From assembly GCF_023169945.1 (NCBI RefSeq), contig NZ_AP025591.1:3592481-3656480 (forward strand): a stretch of DNA of 64,000 nucleotides. Direction: 5' to 3'. Below are positions 25,241 through 31,842 of the stretch, piece by piece. The translations under genes and the position numbers were made by a program. The notes below the pieces were generated by a model that was not told the DNA's origin, did not search any database, and was given only the letters and a program-made list of their open reading frames with translations. How positions within the stretch are numbered: the stretch's first letter is position 1; each line of letters opens with the position of its first letter. The DNA is from Anaeromyxobacter oryzae. GTDB taxonomy: Bacteria; Myxococcota; Myxococcia; Myxococcales; Anaeromyxobacteraceae.

Positions 25241-26413
25241 CTAGGGCCCCTTCGCCTTCGCCGCGTCCGCGAGCAGCTTCGCGAGGTCCCCCTCGTAGAG
25301 CTTGCCGTTCACGGCGTAGCTCGGCGTGGCGCGGACGCCGAGCGCGATGCCCTGGTCGATGTCCTCGCGGAGCCGCGTCGCCGTGTCCGGGGAGTCGAGG
25401 CACGCCTTGAACCGCGGCAGGTCGAGCCCGACCTGGCTCGCGAGCGACTCGACCGGGAGCTTCGCCTGCTGGTTGCCGAACAGCGCGTCGTCCATCGCGG
25501 CGAACTTGCCCTGTGCGTCCGCGCAGAGCGCGGCGCGCGCGAGCTCGCACGAGCCGACGTGGAAGGGCCGCTTGATCTTCGGGTTGCACGCCTCGTCGAG
25601 CGGGAAGTGGCGACGCTCGAGCCGGAGCTGCGGGTTCTGCTGGACGAGCTGCTTGTCGGTGGCGTGCACGCGCGCGCAGTAGGGGCACTCGTAGTCGCTG
25701 AACTCCAGGACGGTCAGGGGGCCCGTCACCGCCGCGACGGTCCTGCTCCGGTAGGCGACGAGGAGCCCCGCGGCCACGATCGCGAGGGCGAGCGGGAACG
25801 GGAGCCACGCGACCGGGCGGCGCCGCGCCGCCTGGAGGTCCGAGCGGATCGCGGCGCCCACGCCACCCGCGCGCCGCGCGAGCGCGAGGGAGCAGCCGAG
25901 GATCGCGAAGGAGACCATCCAGGACAGGGCGCAGAACGGGCACAGCGCCCCGATCACGACCTCGGACACGTACGCCAGGAACACCGCGAAGGCGCTCATC
26001 GCGCCGGCGAGCACGACGAGCAGGCCGAGGCCCGCCGCCGCGTCGCTCTGGCGGGCGGCGTACGCGAGCCCGAACGCGGCGGCGTACGCGAGCGCGCCCC
26101 ACGCGGCGAGCGGGACGCCGGCGAGGATCGACCATTCGCTGGCGGCGACCTTGTCGCAGCTCACCCGCTCGCTCTCGAGCGCCTGGCAGAGGTGGCCGCC
26201 GATCCCCGCGTGCGCGAGCACGAGGTACACGGCGATCGCGAACCCGAGCGCGGCGAGGACGAGGATGGCGGTCTCGAGCGCCCGGGAGCGGGGCACGGCG
26301 GATTCGACCTTCTGGGTCATGGAGGGGCGTTCTCGCGGCGTCACGGGTGCGGTGGTTGCGATCGTAGCCGAGTCCGCGCCCGCCGTCCCGCGCATCGTTG
26401 GGCGCGCCGTCAT
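25241..26413 (-). CDS. VKOR-DsbA fusion (vitamin K epoxide reductase plus thioredoxin domain)
   Basis: The 390 residues combine a membrane VKOR domain with a DsbA/DsbG-like thioredoxin domain. The VKOR part has five helices, with active CPFC in GALCPFCALSWM and the partner Cys in CQALESERVSC. The thioredoxin domain carries CPYC in FSDYECPYCARVHATD. In bacteria lacking DsbB, VKOR fusions re-oxidise the disulfide-forming partner using quinone. The start may be ATG 26413, which overlaps the upstream kinase stop as ATGA, or ATG 26320, where the first helix begins. The 31-residue extension is polar. The link to a PAS kinase upstream is unusual. Confidence 0.86.
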   Translation of the reverse strand: MTARPTMRGTAGADSATIATTAPVTPRERPSMTQKVESAVPRSRALETAILVLAALGFAIAVYLVLAHAGIGGHLCQALESERVSCDKVAASEWSILAGVPLAAWGALAYAAAFGLAYAARQSDAAAGLGLLVVLAGAMSAFAVFLAYVSEVVIGALCPFCALSWMVSFAILGCSLALARRAGGVGAAIRSDLQAARRRPVAWLPFPLALAIVAAGLLVAYRSRTVAAVTGPLTVLEFSDYECPYCARVHATDKQLVQQNPQLRLERRHFPLDEACNPKIKRPFHVGSCELARAALCADAQGKFAAMDDALFGNQQAKLPVESLASQVGLDLPRFKACLDSPDTATRLREDIDQGIALGVRATPSYAVNGKLYEGDLAKLLADAAKAKGP

Positions 26414-27567
26414 CCGTCGCGCGGGAGGCGCAGCTGGAAACAGGAGCCCTGGCCGGGGGCGCTGCGGATCCCGATCTCGCCCCCGTGCGCGGTGACGATC
26501 TGCCGGGCGCTCCAGAGGCCCAGCCCGAAGCCGCCGTAGTGCACGACCGGCACCGCGCGCTCGAACCGCTCGAAGACCCGGGCCTGGTCCTCCGCGGAGA
26601 TCCCCGGCCCCTGGTCGTCGATGGAGACGACCGCGAGCTCGTCGTGCACGGAGACGTCGACGACGATGCGATCGGCGCCCGCGTACTTCGCGGCGTTGGA
26701 GAGGACCGCGCCGATGGCGTCCGCGAGGCGGCGGCGGTCCCAGCGGCCGGGCACCGCCGAGGCGGCCTGCAGGACCACCGTCCCGCCCTGCCGCTCCACC
26801 TCCGGCGCGAGCCTGTCGACGAGCTCCGCCACGAGGGCGGCGAGGTCGAAGGACGAGCGCTCGAGCGCGAGCTGGCCCGACGCCATCGCGGTGACGTCCA
26901 GGAGACCGTTCACGAGGCCGGCGAGCCGTGCCACGAGCTTCTCGAGGTTTCCGAGGCGCTGCACGACGGTGGGCGTGACGGGCTGGCCCGGCTGCAGCCC
27001 CCGGGCGAGGCTCTGGACGAGGAGCTGCAGCGAGGTGAGCGGGGTCCGGAGCTCGTGCGACGCGATCGCGAGGAAGTCGTCGCGCGTGCGGACGGCCTCG
27101 CGCGCCCGCACGAGGCCGCGGCGGGCCTCCTCTCCACGCCGCTTCTCGGTCAGGTCACGGGTGACCTTCGCGAACCCGGTGAGCTCGCCGGAGGCGTCGC
27201 GCAGCGCCGTCAGGACGACGCTCGCGAGGAAACGGGAGCCGTCCTTCCGGACGCGCCAGCCCTCCTCCTCGTAGCTGCCGTGCGCGGCGGCCTCGCGGAG
27301 CTCGAGGTCGGGCTTCCCCGAGGCCGCGTCCTCCCGCGGATAGAACACCGAGAAGTGCCGCCCGATGATCTCCTCGGCGCGGTAGCCCTTGATCCGCTCC
27401 GCGCCGGCGTTCCAGCTCACCACGACGCCGGTCGGGTCGAGCATGAAGATCGCGTATTCCTTCACGCCCTCGACGAGGATGCGGAAGAGATCGCGGTCCC
27501 CCGATCCGGCGTTGCCGGCGCCGGGACCCTCGGAGCCGTCGGTCACCCGGAACCCATCCCGCATCAT
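26410..27567 (-). CDS. PAS-domain sensor histidine kinase
   Basis: Cytosolic sensor kinase of 385 residues. The PAS domain (about 20-135, VKEYAIFMLDPTGVVVSWN...GYRAEEIIG) is followed by the PAC loop GWRVRKDGSRF. The HisKA box is IASHELRTPLTSLQLLVQSL (His about 175), then HATPase with LSNAAKYA, DDQGPGISAEDQARVFERF and GGFGLGLWSARQIV. There is no transmembrane segment and no adjacent response regulator, so the partner lies elsewhere. The start is ATG 27567 (ATGATG), with a weak ribosome site. Confidence 0.88.
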   Translation of the reverse strand: MMRDGFRVTDGSEGPGAGNAGSGDRDLFRILVEGVKEYAIFMLDPTGVVVSWNAGAERIKGYRAEEIIGRHFSVFYPREDAASGKPDLELREAAAHGSYEEEGWRVRKDGSRFLASVVLTALRDASGELTGFAKVTRDLTEKRRGEEARRGLVRAREAVRTRDDFLAIASHELRTPLTSLQLLVQSLARGLQPGQPVTPTVVQRLGNLEKLVARLAGLVNGLLDVTAMASGQLALERSSFDLAALVAELVDRLAPEVERQGGTVVLQAASAVPGRWDRRRLADAIGAVLSNAAKYAGADRIVVDVSVHDELAVVSIDDQGPGISAEDQARVFERFERAVPVVHYGGFGLGLWSARQIVTAHGGEIGIRSAPGQGSCFQLRLPRDG

Positions 27568-27717
27568 CGTCGCTCGCGCAAGCACTCCGCGAGGGCACCG
27601 CCCGGCGGGCGCGCGCCGCTCGCGGGCCGCGCCGCCGGCCGGCGAGGCCTCGCTCGCCCGTCGTCGGCCCGGGGCCGCGGCCGGGCCGGAGCGCGGCGGG
27701 AAAGGTAAGTTGCCCGT

Positions 27718-28488
27718 GTGTCGACGACGATCGCGGTGATCGCGGCCCATCCCGACGACGAGGTGGTGGGCGCCGCCGGGTGGCTGCTCTCCGCGGGTCG
27801 CGCCGCGGTCGTGCACGTGACCGACGGAGCGCCGCGCGACCCGCGGCTCTGGCCCGAGGGGGTCACGGATCGTGAGGCGTACGCGCGGCTCCGGGCCGAC
27901 GAGGCGCGGGCCGCCCTCGCGGTCGCCGGCCTCCGGGCCGCCGACCGGATCGCGCTCGGGGCGATCGACCAGGAGGCGGACCGCTCGCTCGCGCCGCTCG
28001 CCCGCGAGCTGGCGGCGATCCTGCGCGCGCTCGCGCCCCAGGTACTCGTCGTGCACCCGCTCGAGGGCGGACACCCGGATCACGACGCCGCCGCGCTCGC
28101 GGCGCGCGCCGCCCGGGCCGTCGTCGCGCGCGGGGGCGGGCCGGCGCCGCGCGTCCTCGAGATGACGTCGTACCACCTGCGCGACGGCGCCCTCGAGAGC
28201 GGCGCGTTCCTCCCGGGCGGCGAGGCCGGCGCGATCCGCCCGCTCGACCCGGCCGCGCGCGCCGCGAAGGCGCGGATGATCGCCTGCCACGCGAGCCAGC
28301 GCGCGGTGCTCGCCGCGTTCCCCGTCGGCGACGAGCGGTGGCGCGCCGCGGCCGCGGTGTCCCTCGGCGCGCCCCCTCACCCGCGACCGCTGCTCTACGA
28401 GGCGATGGGCTGGGCTTCGTGGGACCGGTTCGCGGCGCGCGCGCAGGACGCGCTCGGGCGCCTCGGCGTCGCGGAGGCGGAGCTGTGA
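27718..28488 (+). CDS. PIG-L family deacetylase (N-acetyl sugar deacetylase)
   Basis: Zinc deacetylase of 256 residues. The metal motif is AAHPDDEVVGAAGWL at 9-23, and the later His is in HPLEGGHPDHDAAA. The family removes acetyl groups from N-acetylglucosaminyl compounds (PIG-L, MshB, BshB and antibiotic tailoring enzymes). The start is GTG 27718, with GGAAAGGTAAG about eight bases upstream. It is coupled by GTGA to a GT4 glycosyltransferase, so the pair may build a deacetylated glycoside. No BshC-like gene is in view, so bacillithiol synthesis is not supported. Confidence 0.87.
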   Translation: MSTTIAVIAAHPDDEVVGAAGWLLSAGRAAVVHVTDGAPRDPRLWPEGVTDREAYARLRADEARAALAVAGLRAADRIALGAIDQEADRSLAPLARELAAILRALAPQVLVVHPLEGGHPDHDAAALAARAARAVVARGGGPAPRVLEMTSYHLRDGALESGAFLPGGEAGAIRPLDPAARAAKARMIACHASQRAVLAAFPVGDERWRAAAAVSLGAPPHPRPLLYEAMGWASWDRFAARAQDALGRLGVAEAEL

Positions 28489-29549
28489 ACGTGCTGCACG
28501 TGTCGTACGCGCTCGCGCCCGCCGGCCCCGGCGCGCCGGGCGGCGCCGAGCAGGTGCTCGGGCTCGTGGACCGCGGCCTCGTCCGGCGCGGCCATGGCTC
28601 GACCGTCGTCGCGCCCGCCGGGTCCCGCGCCGCCGCGCGGGTCGTGCCGTCCGCGCCGGTGCCGGAGCGGATCGACGGCCCGGCGCGCGAGCGGCAGCGG
28701 CTCGCGCACCGCGCGGCGATCGCCCGCGCCGTCGCCGCCGATCGCTACGACGTGGTGCACGCGCACGGGCTCGACTTCGGCGAGACGCTCCCCGACGATC
28801 GCCCGGTGACCGTCGCCACGCTCCACCTGCCGCCGCAGTGGTACCCCGCCCGCGCGCTCCGCCGCGGGGACGTCGCCCTCGTGTGCGTGTCCGAGACGCA
28901 GGCGGCCGCGATGCCGCCGGGCGCGCCTCTGACGGCGGTCGTGCCGAACGGCGTCGACCTCGACCTGTTCCGCCCCGCGCCGGCGCGGGAAGGCTTCGTC
29001 CTCGTGCTCGCGCGCATCTGTCCCGAGAAGGGGATCCACCTCGCGCTCGACGCCGCGCGGCGCGCCGGCCTCCCGCTCGTGCTCGCCGGCGCGGTGTTCC
29101 CCTACGAGGCGCACCAGCGCTACTTCGAGGAGGAGGTCCGGCCGCGGCTCGATCGCGAGCGGCGGTTCGTGGGGGCCGTCGGCCCCGACCAGAAGGCGCG
29201 GCTCCTCGCGGCCGCCCGCTGCCTCGTCGCGGCGAGCCTCGCGCCGGAGACGTCGAGCCTCGTCGCGATGGAGGCGCTCGCCTCCGGCACGCCGGTCGTG
29301 GCCCGGCCGGCGGGCGCGCTCCCGGAGATCGTCGAGGACGGGCGGACCGGGCTCCTCGCGGACGGCGTCGAGGCGCTCGCGGAGGCGATCCGCGGTGCGG
29401 GCCGGCTCCGGGCGGCGGACTGCCGCCGCGCCGCCGAGCGCCGCTTCGACGCGCGGCGGATGGTGGTGCGCTACCTCGACGTCTACGCGCGCGTGCGGCG
29501 GCGCGCCCGGGAACGGAGCGCGCGGGTAGCTCCGGCGCGGAGCGCGTGA
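28485..29549 (+). CDS. Glycosyltransferase family 4
   Basis: The 354 residues have a GT-B fold. The N-terminal strand VNVLHVSYALAPAGPGAPGG contains the Gly-rich acceptor loop. The sugar-nucleotide domain shows VPNGVDLDLFRP, LARICPEKGIHLALDAARR, and the E-x7-E motif in APETSSLVAMEALASGTPVV, followed by EIVEDGRTGLL. The start is GTG 28485, overlapping the deacetylase stop. The frame extends further upstream, but that part is inside the deacetylase gene. Donor and acceptor are unknown. Confidence 0.86.
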   Translation: MNVLHVSYALAPAGPGAPGGAEQVLGLVDRGLVRRGHGSTVVAPAGSRAAARVVPSAPVPERIDGPARERQRLAHRAAIARAVAADRYDVVHAHGLDFGETLPDDRPVTVATLHLPPQWYPARALRRGDVALVCVSETQAAAMPPGAPLTAVVPNGVDLDLFRPAPAREGFVLVLARICPEKGIHLALDAARRAGLPLVLAGAVFPYEAHQRYFEEEVRPRLDRERRFVGAVGPDQKARLLAAARCLVAASLAPETSSLVAMEALASGTPVVARPAGALPEIVEDGRTGLLADGVEALAEAIRGAGRLRAADCRRAAERRFDARRMVVRYLDVYARVRRRARERSARVAPARSA

Positions 29550-29558
29550 CCGCCGGGG

Positions 29559-30047
29559 TCAGGCCGCGCGCTTCGCCTCCGCGCGCCGCACGTACAGGGT
29601 CTTGGCGACGCGCGCCACCGCCCGGCCCTCGTCGTCGACGACGGTCACCTCGAACGCGGGGAGCACCTTCTCGCCCGCATCCGCGGCGCGCCGGATCTCG
29701 TCCACCCGCGCGGAGGGGAGCTCGAAGACCGCCGAGACCGTGCCGCGCCCGGGGCGGAGGAACTCGATCGCCGCGGCCTTGTCCCACACGACGTACTCCC
29801 GGCCGAGCTGCGTCATCAGCATGAGCATGAAGAAGGGGTCGCACATGGAGTAGAGCGACCCGCCGAAGTGCGTCCCCACGAAGTTCCGGTTCCACGCGGC
29901 GAGCCGCATCTCGACGGTGACGCGCGAGATGTCGGGGGCGACCTCGCGGACCCGCACGCCCGCTCCGAGATACGGAGGGTACAGCCGGAGCAGCGCGAGG
30001 AACCGGCGCGGGCCGATGCGGGCGGCGAGCCTCTGGAGCGGCGACAT
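29559..30047 (-). CDS. DUF4442 hotdog-fold thioesterase-like protein
   Basis: The 162 residues match DUF4442 members. The amphipathic N-terminus precedes LRLYPPYLGAGVRVREVAPD. The hotdog helix region NFVGTHFGGSLYSMCDPFFM follows, then VVWDKAAAIEFLRPGRG. Such proteins resemble acyl-CoA thioesterases of the PaaI/YiiD type, although the catalytic residues vary. No operon partner is evident. The gene converges with the glycosyltransferase nine bases away. Confidence 0.78.
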   Translation of the reverse strand: MSPLQRLAARIGPRRFLALLRLYPPYLGAGVRVREVAPDISRVTVEMRLAAWNRNFVGTHFGGSLYSMCDPFFMLMLMTQLGREYVVWDKAAAIEFLRPGRGTVSAVFELPSARVDEIRRAADAGEKVLPAFEVTVVDDEGRAVARVAKTLYVRRAEAKRAA

Positions 30048-30118
30048 GCTCCGGGCGTAGCGGGAGCGCGCGGGCGCCGCCGCACCGGATCGGGACGCGC
30101 AGGGCGCCGGCCCGGCGT

Positions 30119-30460
30119 TCAGCCCTGGAGGAGGGCGTCCAGCCGCTGCACGAACTGCCCGCGCGAGAGCACCTGGTCCACGCCGGCCTCGGTCGCCGCC
30201 CGGGCGAGGTCCGTCTCCAGGTGGCCGAGGAAGCCGACGACGTGGAGGCCCGCCCCCGCGGCGGCCTTCGCGGCCCGGATCTGGTCGAGGATGCCGGGCT
30301 CGCCGAGGTCGACGATCACCGTGCCGGGCCCGAGGGCGCGGGCCGCGTCGGCGAGCGGCGCGCCGCGCGGCGCGAGCTGGATCGCGACGCCGAGCCGCTC
30401 GGCGGTGGCGTGGATCTTCGACCGGAAGACGAGATCGCGGACGGCGACGAGAATGGGCAT
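30119..30460 (-). CDS. Stand-alone receiver-like protein with degenerate phosphoacceptor region
   Basis: The 113 residues fit the receiver fold: strands ILVAV, GTVIVDLGEPG (containing an Asp at the phosphoacceptor position) and HVVGFLGHLE, and a final helix. The N-terminal acidic pair is missing (VAVRDLVFRSK), and the usual Lys near the end is replaced (VLSRGQF). It is therefore probably a pseudo-receiver or protein-interaction domain. It lies ten bases after the HD-domain gene and is likely co-transcribed. The assignment rests on pattern and length only. Confidence 0.6.
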   Translation of the reverse strand: MPILVAVRDLVFRSKIHATAERLGVAIQLAPRGAPLADAARALGPGTVIVDLGEPGILDQIRAAKAAAGAGLHVVGFLGHLETDLARAATEAGVDQVLSRGQFVQRLDALLQG

Positions 30461-30470
30461 GAGGCTGTTC

Positions 30471-31100
30471 CTAGGTCGCGGGGGGCGGCGGCGGCACCGG
30501 CAGGTCGGGGAGGTCCGGGGCGGGGGCGCCGCCGATCCCGAGCACGCCCGCGATCGGGCGCTGCGACGCGATGACGAGCGCGACGAGGTCCGGGAGCGCC
30601 ATGCCGACCTCCTCGGCGCCGCGGCGGATGTACTCCCGGTCGACGGACCGCGCGAACGCCTTGTCCTTCATCTTCTTCACGACCGACTCGGGCGGGAGGT
30701 CCGCCACGCTCCGGGACGGCCGCACGAGCGCGCAGGCGCCCACGAACCCGGTCAGCTCGTCCGCGGCGAGGATCGCCTTCTCCATCGGCGTCTCGCGCGG
30801 CACCCCGGTGTGGAACGCGTGGCCGGCGACCGCCTTCACGATGGCCTCCGGCCAGCCCCGGGCGCGGAGGATCGCCATGCCCTGGGCGGGGTGCTCCGCC
30901 TCCGTCGGGAACCGCTCGTAGTCGAAGTCGTGCACCAGGCCGATGATCCCCCACGTCTCGAGCTCGCCGCCGGTCACGCCCGCGCGGCGCGCCAGCGCCC
31001 GCATCGAGGCCTCGACGGCGAGCGCATGCCGCCGGAGCGGCTGCGTCTTCGTGTGCTCGCAGAGGAGCGCCCAGGCGTCGGCACGGGTGGGGGAGGTCAT
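30471..31100 (-). CDS. HD-domain phosphohydrolase-like protein
   Basis: The 209 residues include the HD signature GLVHDFDYERFPTEAEHP (His-Asp about 56-57). An early metal-site His occurs in RRHALAVEASM, and later His are in VAGHAFHTG. Proteins of this group hydrolyse nucleotides or act as unknown phosphohydrolases. The C-terminus is Pro-rich and disordered (PVPPPPPAT). The start is ATG 31100. It pairs with the receiver-like gene immediately downstream. Confidence 0.8.
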   Translation of the reverse strand: MTSPTRADAWALLCEHTKTQPLRRHALAVEASMRALARRAGVTGGELETWGIIGLVHDFDYERFPTEAEHPAQGMAILRARGWPEAIVKAVAGHAFHTGVPRETPMEKAILAADELTGFVGACALVRPSRSVADLPPESVVKKMKDKAFARSVDREYIRRGAEEVGMALPDLVALVIASQRPIAGVLGIGGAPAPDLPDLPVPPPPPAT

Positions 31101-31140
31101 GCGTCCATCCTAGCGGGCGCGCCGGCGGGGGGCCCACCGC

Positions 31141-31842
31141 TCATGCGCCGTCGCCGGCCTCGCGGAGCCGGTACCCGACGCCGAGCTCCGTCAGGATCAG
31201 CGTCGGCCGGGCCGGATCCGGCTCGATCTTCTTCCGCAGCTCGGCCATGTGCACGCGCACGTAGTGGCTCTGGGTGACGTTCGGCCCCCAGACCTGCGAG
31301 AGGATCTGCCGGTGGGTGAGCACCTTGCCCGCGTTCCGCGCCAGCAGGACGAGGAGCTTGTACTCGATGGGCGTGAGGTGGACCTCGCTCCCGCTCACGG
31401 TCACGGCCCGCCGCTCGAGATCCACCCGGAGCGGCCCGGCCTCGATCAGCGTCGGCTCCTTCGGGCTCGCCTGCGCGTGCCGCAGCGCGACCCGCATGCG
31501 GGCGAGCAGCTCGTTCGCGCCGAACGGCTTCGTCACGTAGTCGTCCGCGCCGGCGTCCAGCGCGTCCACCTTGTCCTCCTCGCGCCCGCGCGCGGAGAGC
31601 ACGATGATGGGCGCGCGCGTCCACTCGCGCAGCGCGCGGGTGAGCTCGATCCCGTCGCCGTCCGGGAGCCCGAGATCGAGCAGATAGAGGTCGGGCACGT
31701 GGCTCGTCGCGAGCTGCCGGGCCTCGCGCACGGTCCCCGCCTCGAGCAGGCGGTAGCCGTGGGCCGTCACGGCGGCGCGCAGGAACCGGCGCACCGCCGG
31801 CTCGTCCTCGACGAGCAGCACCAGCGGGCCGGGGTCCGTCAC
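31141..31842 (-). CDS. kdpE: KdpE-type response regulator
   Basis: The 233 residues have an N-terminal receiver domain: PLVLLVEDEPAVRRFL, phosphoacceptor Asp in YLLDLGLPDGDG, and DYVTKPFGANELLARM with the conserved Lys. A C-terminal OmpR/PhoB winged helix follows (LTPIEYKLLVLLARNAGKVL, YVRVHMAELRKKIE). KdpE activates potassium-uptake genes when phosphorylated by KdpD. The start is GTG 31842, overlapping the kdpD stop as GTGA, with GGAGG seven bases upstream. It is separate from the kdpFABC operon by about 4 kb. The winged helix makes it the best candidate to bind the TTGA(T/C)G direct repeats nearby. Confidence 0.9.
   Translation of the reverse strand: MTDPGPLVLLVEDEPAVRRFLRAAVTAHGYRLLEAGTVREARQLATSHVPDLYLLDLGLPDGDGIELTRALREWTRAPIIVLSARGREEDKVDALDAGADDYVTKPFGANELLARMRVALRHAQASPKEPTLIEAGPLRVDLERRAVTVSGSEVHLTPIEYKLLVLLARNAGKVLTHRQILSQVWGPNVTQSHYVRVHMAELRKKIEPDPARPTLILTELGVGYRLREAGDGA

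Noticed and set aside
27718..29549. Bacillithiol (BshB/BshA) pathway
   Set aside because: The glycosyltransferase lacks BshA-like features and there is no BshC-like gene; a general deacetylase/transferase pair is safer.
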